From: an uncultured Prevotellaceae bacterium
GTDB taxonomy: Bacteria; Bacteroidota; Bacteroidia; Bacteroidales; Bacteroidaceae
Assembly: GCA_947176895.1 (NCBI GenBank)
Contig: CAMWSK010000009.1
Span: 1-64,000, forward strand
DNA length: 64,000 nt
Direction: 5' to 3'
How positions within the stretch are numbered: the stretch's first letter is position 1; the number at the start of each line of letters is the position of its first letter. This document shows, piece after piece, positions 26,969-34,662 of this stretch. Both the position numbers and the translations under genes were made by a program. A model generated the notes under the pieces. That model saw only the letters and a program-made list of their open reading frames with translations, ran no database searches and was not told the DNA's origin.

Positions 26969-26976
26969 TATCTTTG
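26969..26976 (+). promoter_or_regulatory. -7 element of pheS
   Basis: TATCTTTG, 17 bp before the pheS ATG, implying a very short leader. No attenuator or T-box-like structure fits in the space. Confidence 0.6.
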
Positions 26977-26993
26977 CAACTGCAAAAAAATCA

Positions 26994-28022
26994 ATGTCAA
27001 TGATTACAGAAAGAATAGACCAATTGATGGCCGAGGTGCAAGACCTCAAAGCCACCACCGAGCAGGAGGTTGAGGCTCTGCGCATTAAATACCTCAGCAA
27101 AAAGGGACTTTTGAATGATTTGATGGCGGACTTTCGCAATGTGGCTGCCGATCAGAAGAAAGAGGTGGGCATGAAAATCAACGCGCTGAAGACTTTGGCT
27201 ACGGAGCGCATCAATAGTTTGCGTGAGAATCTTCAGGCCTGTTCCGAGGTTGGCGGCAATATAGATCTCACCCGCACACCCTATCCCGTTCGCTTGGGGT
27301 CGCGTCACCCTCTTACCATTGTCAAGAACGAGATTGTGGATATCTTCAGCCGTTTGGGTTTTACGTTGGCTGAAGGTCCCGAAGTGGAGGATGATTGGCA
27401 CGTGTATGGCAGCATGAACTTCGCCGATGACCATCCTGCCCGTGACATGCAGGATACATTCTTTGTAGAAGCGCATCCCGCAGTGGTGCTTCGCAGCCAC
27501 ACCAGCAGTGTGCAGGCACGTGTGATGGAGAGGACGCAGCCACCCATCCGTGTTATCTGTCCCGGACGTGTCTACCGCAACGAGGCCATCTCGGCCCGTG
27601 CCCATTGCTTCTTCCATCAGGTGGAAGGTCTTTACGTGGCCGAGAAAGTGAGCTTCACCGATTTGAAGCAGGTGCTTATTCTTTTCGCGCAAGAGATGTT
27701 CGGTCCCGAGACCCGGATACGTCTACGTCCCAGTTATTTCCCCTTCACCGAACCAAGCGCCGAGATGGACATCTCATGCTTCCTTTGTGGCGGTAAGGGC
27801 TGCGGTTTCTGTAAGCATACGGGTTGGGTGGAAATCCTGGGCTGTGGTATGGTGGATCCTGCAGTGCTTGAGTCGAATGGCATCGATAGCGGCAAGTACC
27901 ACGGTTACGCCTTTGGCATGGGCGTGGAGCGTATCACCAACCTCAAGTATCAGGTGAGCGATTTGCGTTTGTTCTCCGAAAACGACCAGCGTTTCCTGGA
28001 TGAGTTCCAGGGAGCCAATTGA
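26994..28022 (+). CDS. pheS: Phenylalanyl-tRNA synthetase alpha subunit
   Basis: The catalytic subunit of the alpha2-beta2 enzyme charging tRNA-Phe; cytosolic. It has 342 residues, a normal length. The N-terminal coiled coil covers residues 1-85. Class II motifs are LRSHTSSVQARVM (motif 1 region), CPGRVYRNEAISARAHCFFHQ, GWVEILGCGMVDPAVLE (Phe pocket) and GFAFGMGVERITNLKY-like AFGMGVERITNLKY (motif 3). A small zinc-knuckle-like insert CFLCGGKGCGFCKHTGW occurs before motif 3, as in many bacterial PheS. pheT is not in the window. A strong terminator follows. Confidence 0.97.
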   Translation: MSMITERIDQLMAEVQDLKATTEQEVEALRIKYLSKKGLLNDLMADFRNVAADQKKEVGMKINALKTLATERINSLRENLQACSEVGGNIDLTRTPYPVRLGSRHPLTIVKNEIVDIFSRLGFTLAEGPEVEDDWHVYGSMNFADDHPARDMQDTFFVEAHPAVVLRSHTSSVQARVMERTQPPIRVICPGRVYRNEAISARAHCFFHQVEGLYVAEKVSFTDLKQVLILFAQEMFGPETRIRLRPSYFPFTEPSAEMDISCFLCGGKGCGFCKHTGWVEILGCGMVDPAVLESNGIDSGKYHGYAFGMGVERITNLKYQVSDLRLFSENDQRFLDEFQGAN

Positions 28023-28051
28023 TATTTTGGTTCCATCCGAATCTTGGAAAT

Positions 28052-28082
28052 AAAACGCCGCGGTAATGCCGCGGCGTTTTTT
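28052..28082 (+). terminator. Intrinsic terminator after pheS
   Basis: A 12-bp perfect stem AAAACGCCGCGG / CCGCGGCGTTTT with a 5-base loop and six T in all. Its core matches the guaA terminator and the CGCGG-type repeat units. Confidence 0.9.
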
Positions 28083-28152
28083 ACTTGCTTTAATCTATAT
28101 CAGAAAATCAGTCATTTAATAGGTGGTATGTCTTGTCTTCTAAATGCCGTTT

Positions 28153-29211
28153 TTACCTTTCGGGTAAGGAAATCGTGAAGGATGTTTCGTAAAAAGGGAT
28201 AGAGGTTACAGCCATATCGCCTCCGTGTATGCGTATGATTTGTCGTGACAGGCTGAGGCCAATGCCGGTTCCCTGCTGTTTGGTGGTGAAGAAAGGGATG
28301 AAGATATCTTCGAGTAGCTCGGATGGGATGCCCGCGCCATTGTCTGTTATCCTGATGAGTAGTGTGTGCTTCGGGCGGTGGATATTGATGCGTATTCTTT
28401 TGTCCGTTTGCTCGGTCAGGGCCTGCATGGCATTCTTTAACAGGTTGATTAGAACCTGAGCGAGCATTTTTTTATCGGCACGGATGGATATTTCCGGTTG
28501 ATAGTAGTCCGTGGAAATCCGGATGTGCTGTTGCTGTAGGTCCTCTTGGTGCAGAATCAGTATGTCGGTAACCAGGTCGGTCAGGGAAAAGAGGGTAAAG
28601 TCCGGTTGCCTTAATCCCGAGAACTGGCGGTACGATTCTGTGAAGGATATCAGGTTTTGGCCTTGACTTTTGATAGTTTCTAATCCGCGTATGGTCTTGC
28701 TCACCGTTGGGCCTGTGATGACCGTTGCGCTGGTGGTGTTGCGTTGAGGTTGATAATAGGACAGGAGCGTTTCTGAGAGTGAAACGATGGGGGTGATGGA
28801 ATTCATGATTTCGTGGGTCAGCACGCGCATGAGCTTTTCCCATGATTCGTACTCTTTTTGATGCAGTTTATGTTCAAATTCCTTCTGCTTGTATTTGGAT
28901 ATTTGTGTGTACACCCGGTTAAACGAGGCATAGAGATGTTGTTGTTCTTTGGAACCCGCATGTTCGGGAAAGTGGAACATGGTTTCGTGCTCCTTGATGG
29001 AATCAAGAAAAAAGGTTATTTGCCGAAGATAGGAACAGATGTAGGAAACCAGCGAACCCATCAGTACCAAGGCCAGCAGCACGGCCAATAATCCGAAGAT
29101 GATGGCCCGGTGGGAGAGAATGCCGGCAAGGCCCAGTCCAAGTGTGCAGACAATGAGCAGGACATAGGTCAGGATATGTAGATATAAACGGAGGCTGAAC
29201 ATGCTATTCAA
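28153..29211 (-). CDS. Sensor histidine kinase, NtrB/NtrY-like
   Basis: An inner-membrane sensor kinase of 352 residues. Two hydrophobic segments (about 8-30 and 36-60) with almost no periplasmic loop are followed by a linker and helical coil (70-120). The HisKA H-box is LTHEIMNSITPI (His133), and the HATPase domain carries NLLKNAMQAL (N-box), ITDNGAGIP (G1), PFFTTKQQGTGIGLSLSRQI (F/G2). The lack of a sensor loop suggests it detects something in the membrane or cytoplasm. The start ATG overlaps the stop of the response regulator gene by 4 bp, so the pair is translated together. Its probable targets are the HlyD/ABC transporter genes at 34663-39028. Confidence 0.93.
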   Translation of the reverse strand: MNSMFSLRLYLHILTYVLLIVCTLGLGLAGILSHRAIIFGLLAVLLALVLMGSLVSYICSYLRQITFFLDSIKEHETMFHFPEHAGSKEQQHLYASFNRVYTQISKYKQKEFEHKLHQKEYESWEKLMRVLTHEIMNSITPIVSLSETLLSYYQPQRNTTSATVITGPTVSKTIRGLETIKSQGQNLISFTESYRQFSGLRQPDFTLFSLTDLVTDILILHQEDLQQQHIRISTDYYQPEISIRADKKMLAQVLINLLKNAMQALTEQTDKRIRINIHRPKHTLLIRITDNGAGIPSELLEDIFIPFFTTKQQGTGIGLSLSRQIIRIHGGDMAVTSIPFYETSFTISLPER

Positions 29212-30542
29212 TAATCAAAACGCGTCAGTTTGTTGTACAGGGTTTGTCTGCTGATGCCCAATTGCTCTGCCGTTGCAGTCAGGTTTCCTGCATTTTGCGA
29301 TAGGGCAGCCTGGATGGCTTTCCTCTCCAACTCTTTCAGGTTGGGCACTTTGTCAAAAGAGAATGTGCGGTCTGTGTGTATGGCTATCTCCGAGGGTCTT
29401 ATCACCTCCTTTTCTGCTAAGATGACAGCCTTCTCCATGGTGTATTGCAGTTCTCTGATGTTTCCAGGCCAATGATGGGCTTCCAGTTTTTGGATGGTTT
29501 TGGGGTGCAGGGAAAGCCCGGCCCGATTGTATTGGTCGGCATATTTCTTTAAGAAAAACTCGGCAAAGGTGGCAATGTCCTCCTTGCGGTGTCGCAGGGG
29601 CGGGATGTCAATCTGTATTGTGTTGATACGATAAAACAAATCCTCACGAAACAGGCCTTGTTTCATCATTTCATGCAGATTGCGGTTGGTGGCTACAATC
29701 AATCGTATGTCAATGGGAATCTTCTTGTTGCTTCCCAACCGTGTTATCTCTCTGTTTTGCAGGGCAACCAACAGTTTGACCTGGAGGCCCAAGGACAGGT
29801 TCCCTATCTCGTCCAGAAAAAGCGTACTTCCGCTTGCCGCTTCAAACTTGCCTGTCCGGCTCTCTCGCGCATCCGTGAAGGCCCCCTTCTCATGTCCGAA
29901 AAGTTCGCTTTCAAACAGGGATTCACTGATGGCTCCCATATCTACGTTCACCATCTCGCGCCTGCCGCGCAGCGACAGACGGTGAATTTCTCGTGCCAAG
30001 ACCTCCTTGCCCGTTCCATTCTCACCGCACAGAAATATGTTTGCATCGGTCTTGGCCACCTTGGTCACCATTTTGATAATCTTCATCATCGCCGGTGAGT
30101 GCCCGATAATCATGCTTGGATGACTGGGACCCTTGGCAGGCAGGCCGGGCAATTTTTGTTTCGTCATTTGCAGGGTGGCTTGTATCTTGTTTATCAGGCT
30201 CTCATTGTTCCAGGGCTTCATCACAAAGTCTTCCGCTCCCTGTTTGAGTGATTTCACGGCCAGGTCAACATCCCCATAGGCCGTTAGCATGATTACGGGC
30301 AGTTGGGGCCGGATTTCGTGTATGCGCTGAAGCCAGAATAATCCCTCGTTGCCTGTGTTAAGGCCGACTGAAAAGTTCATGTCCAAGATGACCAGGTCAA
30401 TGGGTGATTCATCCAGAATGGCGAATATTCTGTTGGGGTCCGACACCGTTTTGATGTTCTCAAACTCTCGTTCCAACAGTAGTTCCAGGGTGGTCAATAC
30501 GCTTTTGTTGTCATCAACAAGTAGAATGGTACCGGGTTGCAT
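29208..30542 (-). CDS. Sigma-54-dependent response regulator, NtrC family
   Basis: A 444-residue transcription activator. The receiver domain (1-125) has LLVDDN, phospho-acceptor Asp54 in LVILDMNF, TAYGD and the Lys of MKPW. The AAA+ domain (about 145-380) has Walker A GENGTGKEVLA, the sigma-54-contact loop as GAFTDA rather than the classical GAFTGA, Walker B TLFLDEIGN, and the arginine-finger region FREDLFYRINTI. The C-terminal Fis-type HTH is NLTATAEQLGISRQTLYNKL. A sigma-54-like promoter lies upstream of the HlyD gene at 34663, on the far side of the inserted cassette. GAFTDA is, as I recall, common in Bacteroidetes activators, so loss of function is not implied. Confidence 0.95.
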   Translation of the reverse strand: MQPGTILLVDDNKSVLTTLELLLEREFENIKTVSDPNRIFAILDESPIDLVILDMNFSVGLNTGNEGLFWLQRIHEIRPQLPVIMLTAYGDVDLAVKSLKQGAEDFVMKPWNNESLINKIQATLQMTKQKLPGLPAKGPSHPSMIIGHSPAMMKIIKMVTKVAKTDANIFLCGENGTGKEVLAREIHRLSLRGRREMVNVDMGAISESLFESELFGHEKGAFTDARESRTGKFEAASGSTLFLDEIGNLSLGLQVKLLVALQNREITRLGSNKKIPIDIRLIVATNRNLHEMMKQGLFREDLFYRINTIQIDIPPLRHRKEDIATFAEFFLKKYADQYNRAGLSLHPKTIQKLEAHHWPGNIRELQYTMEKAVILAEKEVIRPSEIAIHTDRTFSFDKVPNLKELERKAIQAALSQNAGNLTATAEQLGISRQTLYNKLTRFDY

Positions 30543-30639
30543 ACGCTCTTTTTTTAGGGTAGAACTTTTTTAAAGGTAAAAATACCTGTTTTATGGCTGT
30601 GGTGCAAGAAAACGTCTAAATATTTGACACTTCCCGGGA

Positions 30640-30654
30640 GTTATTACGTACCAT
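30640..30654 (+). repeat. Left copy of 15-bp direct repeat bracketing the amidase cassette
   Basis: GTTATTACGTACCAT, identical to 34381-34395 in the same orientation. It lies 98 bp upstream of the response regulator start, immediately outside the cassette genes. Confidence 0.8.
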
Positions 30655-30675
30655 ATAAGGCAGGTATAAGGCAGG
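30654..30675 (+). repeat. Perfect 11-bp tandem duplication at the left cassette boundary
   Basis: TATAAGGCAGG occurs twice in a row, starting at the last base of the left 15-bp repeat and ending 7 bp before the stop codon of the ligase-like gene. It marks the junction between cassette and flanking DNA. Confidence 0.8.
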
Positions 30676-30682
30676 AATCGGA

Positions 30683-32377
30683 CTAAATCCGTTGTAGAAA
30701 TTCATAAACGCTTTCACGCATAGCCCTTGTCTCCGAATTTTCAATCTTTGCCGGCATACTTAGCACATGTCGGGCGATAGATACGGAGCGTTCCGAATCT
30801 TCACCAATCCACAACAAGAAACGAGCATAAAAAGGTTCAACAAGTCCCGGTCTCATCGTACATACTCGTCCATAATAGGCATCGGCTTCTTTCAATCTGC
30901 CAAGTTGCGCGTTGGCATCCCCCAATGCCATATACCACTGGGATTTGTTATGATACTGAACCAACCTACCACAGGTGATGATTATTGCCATTTGGTCTCC
31001 AACCGCTATTTGGGCATCAGCCATAGAGGTAAGGCAAATCGGATTATGCCTTACAAACCATGGAACAGGTTTATGGTCGAAAATGTTCGTGGGTGTCGTT
31101 TCCAAACTGCGGTATCTGTCAAGATAGGTCCAGAAAGATAAATTACAAAAAAAGCAGAAAACAAGAAACGTCAGATTAAGGGTAGCAAATGACCGCACAT
31201 AACGTTTGGACAAGTTCATTCCTTTACCCATAGGCGTTAGTGCCAGCATTACAACGACAGGAACATAAATTGCAGGTATTGAGGATGGATAAGAAAATAG
31301 CGAAAAACACAGCACGCTAATCAGAGCATACAAAAAACTATGCTCATCTTCAGAAGCATCTCTCTTCCACAATGTAGCACACAAAAAAATCATAAATGCC
31401 ATCAACAGACAGAAGCCCACCAGTCCCTGTTCCACCAGGACCCCAAGGATTTCATTATATGCGACAGACACGTCATCAGCTTCTCTTTTTATGAAGGTAC
31501 TCGCTCCTGACAAATACTCTGTTTGCTTATCCATATACCTGCGGAGAAAACTACCTGTTCCATTGCCAAACACGGGTGCATCACAAAACATCAACAGGGA
31601 AACTTTCCATATTGTGAGGCGGGCAAACACAGAATCCGGTCGATAGCAAATAAAAGCGATTGCCTGCAATGTAAGAAAGCATGCACTTAATGCCATAAAC
31701 TTAATAGATTTCGTCTTTCTCTTCCTTCTTCGTCTAAAACAGCACACGCCGGCAGCAACACTGACAGCAAACCAGGATGCCCTGGAATCGGCAATGACGA
31801 TAGCGCAAAGCAGTATGACTGCACACATCACTATCAGCACTTGTTCGCATCTTGACCGGATACCAAATCTTACGAACCGCAGGAATAATATTGTCATCCC
31901 CAAAGCGAGATATCCGCCAAGCGGGCCGGGGTTCCCGAAAGCTCCTGTTGCAGGGAAATGGGCATGAAGACTATTCCAGACACCGAACTGCTGCATTATT
32001 GCCACTGCAGCTTGTACTACAGAAGACAATATTATACCCCATTGAACCATCATCACCCCATAATCCTTTCTTGGCAAATTACGAAAAAAGAACCATATCC
32101 CGACTAAGGAAAATGTTCTGCTTAGGGTAGTCACATCCAATGGAAGACAAACATTGAACAGGCAATATGATATAAAACACACAAATAAGATGTCAATCTT
32201 ATCGATATTTACTCGAATAGTTCCTTTATGGGTAAAATAGGATAGGGCAGCAAAACACAGAATGCCGAGTGAAAGCATTGCATACTCCTCACCACCGACA
32301 AGAAAAAACCAAATCTGTGGTAAGGAGTACACAATACACAGAACCGACAAAACTATAACTTTCTGCCTTACTTCCAC
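30683..32377 (-). CDS. O-antigen-ligase-like membrane protein with C-terminal TPR-like region
   Basis: A 564-residue inner-membrane protein. About ten to twelve hydrophobic segments fill residues 8-420. The Wzy_C/WaaL-type periplasmic loop signature is seen as AIVIADSRASWFAVSVA and FGNGTGSFLRRYMDKQ. A C-terminal soluble part (about 450-564) contains helix pairs like TPRs (QWYMALGDANAQLGRLKEADAYYGRVCTMRPG). Family members ligate or polymerise glycans in the periplasm; Bacteroidetes have many ligase-like proteins with TPR tails of unsettled function. It is the last gene of the cassette and overlaps the secreted-protein gene by 10 bp. Codon usage is visibly A+T-richer than the flanking genes. 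No other surface-polysaccharide genes are adjacent, so its substrate is open. Confidence 0.8.
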   Translation of the reverse strand: MEVRQKVIVLSVLCIVYSLPQIWFFLVGGEEYAMLSLGILCFAALSYFTHKGTIRVNIDKIDILFVCFISYCLFNVCLPLDVTTLSRTFSLVGIWFFFRNLPRKDYGVMMVQWGIILSSVVQAAVAIMQQFGVWNSLHAHFPATGAFGNPGPLGGYLALGMTILFLRFVRFGIRSRCEQVLIVMCAVILLCAIVIADSRASWFAVSVAAGVCCFRRRRKRKTKSIKFMALSACFLTLQAIAFICYRPDSVFARLTIWKVSLLMFCDAPVFGNGTGSFLRRYMDKQTEYLSGASTFIKREADDVSVAYNEILGVLVEQGLVGFCLLMAFMIFLCATLWKRDASEDEHSFLYALISVLCFSLFSYPSSIPAIYVPVVVMLALTPMGKGMNLSKRYVRSFATLNLTFLVFCFFCNLSFWTYLDRYRSLETTPTNIFDHKPVPWFVRHNPICLTSMADAQIAVGDQMAIIITCGRLVQYHNKSQWYMALGDANAQLGRLKEADAYYGRVCTMRPGLVEPFYARFLLWIGEDSERSVSIARHVLSMPAKIENSETRAMRESVYEFLQRI

Positions 32378-33081
32378 TTCTTGTGCTTTAGAATATTCCC
32401 CTCCTTCCAGATTTTATGTTTCCAAGTGGTGCCGCTAAGGTCTGCAGCACAGCTATCGGTGTTTCCGCTTGAATTTATCGTCAGTTTAACCGTTTCCGTA
32501 TATTCCAATGCGAATGCGGGAGCCGGAACATACTTATAAGCAAAAGCGGGAGCATCATACACCACCGTTGCCTTGTCCTTGTTGACAACGACAACCAGCA
32601 TATTGCCTGCATCAACATCATAATCGAAAAAATATGCTGCAAAGATCAAAGCAAAGCTCCCGTCATCAAGTGGGACTTGCAGAAAGGTACGTTGCTCGTT
32701 TTCCTGTTGCGTCAGGTGTTCCACTGTCCAAAAAGGACCATATCCCCATCTCGTCAATATCGGGTGTCCGTTATACATGATACGTACGCCCTCGTTCATT
32801 CGTCGGCCAAAAGATTCAATCGGAGAGTCCACGTTCATCTCCTTTACGTCTATCCGTTGAATATCATACATATATTTCCCATTGGACGAGAAAACTCGTT
32901 CACTGCCCCATACATAAATAGGATATTCGTCCGAAGCGGTTATCTCTTCTCCTTTTATAAACTCGGAATTGGAACCAGGAACAACAAGGCCATTCCTCCA
33001 AGTAAATATATCTTCACTCTGTGCCCATACGGCCATACAACTTGCGTAAATGCAAAGAATCAATAATACAATCTTTCTCAT
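32368..33081 (-). CDS. Secreted protein of unknown function, candidate immunity partner
   Basis: A 237-residue protein with the signal peptide MRKIVLLILCIYASCMAVWA and no recognised domain. The mature part is beta-rich (NGLVVPGSNSEF, YPIYVWGSERVFSS, FALIFAAYFFDYDV) and ends in a short Lys/Trp-rich tail (TWKHKIWKEGNILKHKKWK). It starts 8 bp after the amidase-like gene and overlaps the next gene by 10 bp. Periplasmic immunity proteins against peptidoglycan amidases are normally encoded right after the toxin and carry a signal peptide, so immunity is a plausible role, but this is inference from position only. It could equally be a processing or assembly factor for the ligase-like protein. Confidence 0.6.
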   Translation of the reverse strand: MRKIVLLILCIYASCMAVWAQSEDIFTWRNGLVVPGSNSEFIKGEEITASDEYPIYVWGSERVFSSNGKYMYDIQRIDVKEMNVDSPIESFGRRMNEGVRIMYNGHPILTRWGYGPFWTVEHLTQQENEQRTFLQVPLDDGSFALIFAAYFFDYDVDAGNMLVVVVNKDKATVVYDAPAFAYKYVPAPAFALEYTETVKLTINSSGNTDSCAADLSGTTWKHKIWKEGNILKHKKWK

Positions 33082-33089
33082 TTCTGTTA

Positions 33090-34190
33090 CTATTTATAAT
33101 AATAATAAAATTCTACTTTACCTTTCTTTCCTGAGCCATAACTGTAGCTAAGTAATGTTTTGCTTTCTCGTTTATTTGCTCCCGTATCCATTGTATTCGG
33201 AACTTGTCCACCCCATGAGGGAGATTTACCTCCTTCTCCTGGTACTACCACAACCACGTGTCCACTATTATTACCGGGTGCTATATATCCAGCAACCACG
33301 AAATAGCCTTGGTTAGCCAAAGACTGTGCTTCCGACAACTGTATCTTTCGCCAATGCTCCGGAGTTTTTCGCCAGTACATTGTCATTTCATTGGCCATAC
33401 AGTTCATTCCAGAAGGCAGGAAACCGAAGAGTTCTTTAAACATTTCCTGAACACCATAGTTGCAAGCAGAAAGAGATGTGCTTCCTACCCGTTTTGTTGC
33501 CCGTTGGACAGCCAATGGCGCAGCAGCAGTGATTCTTTCTGCTGTCACTTTAGTTGGTTGGGCAACAGAGCCACCTCCTCCGCCAGAGGAAGAGCCGCCA
33601 CCGGTAGAGGTTGACCCTCCTCCCCCTCCTCCGGGTTTATTCCCCTCTCCCTGACCTGTTTCCAAGTCATCTCTTGGATTCTTTCCACAGATACAGGGAT
33701 AAGTATGACAAACAGGACAGCATCCGCATGATCCATTCTTCTTCTCCTGATGACAGATGTCACAGGTTTCACTCGTACTACAGATGCATTCATTTAGATT
33801 CTTGCCATACGTATCACACTTTGGATATATAACAAAACATGTGCATTCTGTCTCGGATTTATGGCAAAAAGAACAAGTTATGTACCCTCCATCCTCAGGC
33901 GCTAAAGTTCCCGATGCTCTGCGCGAACGTGGAATGCGGGAACTCTTTGATTCCTGAATGTTTAAAAATAGATGAAAACCATCACCACTGTCTAATTTCC
34001 GCATGGAAGAAAGCGACGGATTCCGAACAAAGCGAAACACCGTCTCGCCCTTTTGTATTCTTGTACCGCAAATCATCGATCCATCCATGCGAGTAGCAAT
34101 GAAATACCCTGTAAAATGTGTCTTCTCAAAGTTATAGGAAAGATTTGCTTGCCCTGTTCCTCTAAAAAGAAGGGAACTCCTCATGCCCAT
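33090..34190 (-). CDS. Cys-rich/Gly-rich protein with C-terminal amidase-like toxin domain
   Basis: A 366-residue protein without an obvious signal peptide. Residues 1-95 form a beta-type region (HFTGYFIATRMDGSMICG). Residues 106-168 hold about 18 Cys in C-x2-C and C-x-C patterns (CCPVCHTYPCICGKNP), resembling stacked zinc ribbons. Residues 181-208 are a Gly/Ser linker. The C-terminal domain has Cys243-Asn in SACNYGVQEMF, ANEM...W, LSEAQSLANQG and His311 in SGHVVVVVPG, and ends KGKVEFYYYYK. This Cys-Asn...Gly-His-Val pattern matches NlpC/P60- or CHAP-like peptidoglycan amidases seen at the C-termini of polymorphic and type VI toxins, as I recall them. The start is uncertain (ATG 34190 or 34184); the N-terminus may be truncated. 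A small secreted protein is encoded 8 bp downstream. Confidence 0.65.
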   Translation of the reverse strand: MGMRSSLLFRGTGQANLSYNFEKTHFTGYFIATRMDGSMICGTRIQKGETVFRFVRNPSLSSMRKLDSGDGFHLFLNIQESKSSRIPRSRRASGTLAPEDGGYITCSFCHKSETECTCFVIYPKCDTYGKNLNECICSTSETCDICHQEKKNGSCGCCPVCHTYPCICGKNPRDDLETGQGEGNKPGGGGGGSTSTGGGSSSGGGGGSVAQPTKVTAERITAAAPLAVQRATKRVGSTSLSACNYGVQEMFKELFGFLPSGMNCMANEMTMYWRKTPEHWRKIQLSEAQSLANQGYFVVAGYIAPGNNSGHVVVVVPGEGGKSPSWGGQVPNTMDTGANKRESKTLLSYSYGSGKKGKVEFYYYYK

Positions 34191-34380
34191 AATTATGACT
34201 ATGAATCCAATATTGTCATTCCTCTTTCAATAATATTCACCTCTAATTTTGTTCCTAATACTCCGTCATCTGGACAAGGAACCGCAATCGGTTTGTTAAC
34301 GGACAACAAATATAATGAATTTTCCACAAAACGTGTGGGTCGGGGACAAGAAATCCATATTGCACCCCATTCGGTGAAAA

Positions 34381-34395
34381 GTTATTACGTACCAT
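34381..34395 (+). repeat. Right copy of 15-bp direct repeat bracketing the amidase cassette
   Basis: GTTATTACGTACCAT, identical to 30640-30654. The copies are 3,741 bp apart. Removing one copy and the DNA between would join the response regulator and HlyD genes by a divergent gap of roughly 380 bp. Confidence 0.8.
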
Positions 34396-34607
34396 TCCTT
34401 ATTTTTGTCATCGCAAATCCAATGATGATGGCTACAAAAAAAAACGAAAAATGTGTGGAGGATGATGGGTGGTGGAGGCAGGAGGCAGTAAGACAGGGAC
34501 ACCATCGCACATGTGTCAAATTTGTGGACGTCGGGCCGTTAATCTATTGGACATCGAGTGATGTATATGTATTTTTAATGTTTTGGAAAATAGGTGATTA
34601 TTGTCTT

Positions 34608-34623
34608 TGGCATGCTATTTGTA
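34608..34623 (+). promoter_or_regulatory. Sigma-54-like promoter of the HlyD/ABC transporter operon
   Basis: TGGCATG, 4 bp, TTGTA: against the sigma-54 consensus TGGCACG-N4-TTGCA it keeps the -24 GG and the spacing but has GT instead of GC at -12. It lies 40 bp before the first start codon of the HlyD gene. The NtrC-type regulator at 29208 is the natural partner. No TAnnTTTG box was noticed nearer the gene. Confidence 0.6.
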
Positions 34624-34662
34624 TTTGTCATCAGGGAACCATTCTATCCTAACAGATAAACA

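Larger units (their letters stand above)
34191..34662. other. 472-bp region between the amidase cassette and the transporter operon
   Basis: A+T-rich and without a convincing gene. On the minus strand an open stretch reads from about 34386 to 34199 (SLYLLSVNKPIAVPCPDDGV, ending MTILDS) with no start codon and no recognised match; it may be chance or a remnant of a longer N-terminus. Track ORFs 34053-34652 (+) and 34296-34505 (-) have unlikely composition and are rejected. The right copy of the 15-bp repeat (34381) and a sigma-54-like promoter (34608) lie here. Confidence 0.6.

Noticed and set aside
33090-34190. Cys-rich protein as a ferredoxin or metallothionein
   Set aside because: The Cys spacing is zinc-ribbon-like and is joined through a Gly linker to an amidase-type domain, which a simple electron carrier or metal store would not have.
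34053-34652. 199-codon plus-strand ORF before HlyD
   Set aside because: Begins antisense to the amidase gene, has an erratic composition with runs from A+T-rich intergenic DNA and covers the sigma-54-like promoter.
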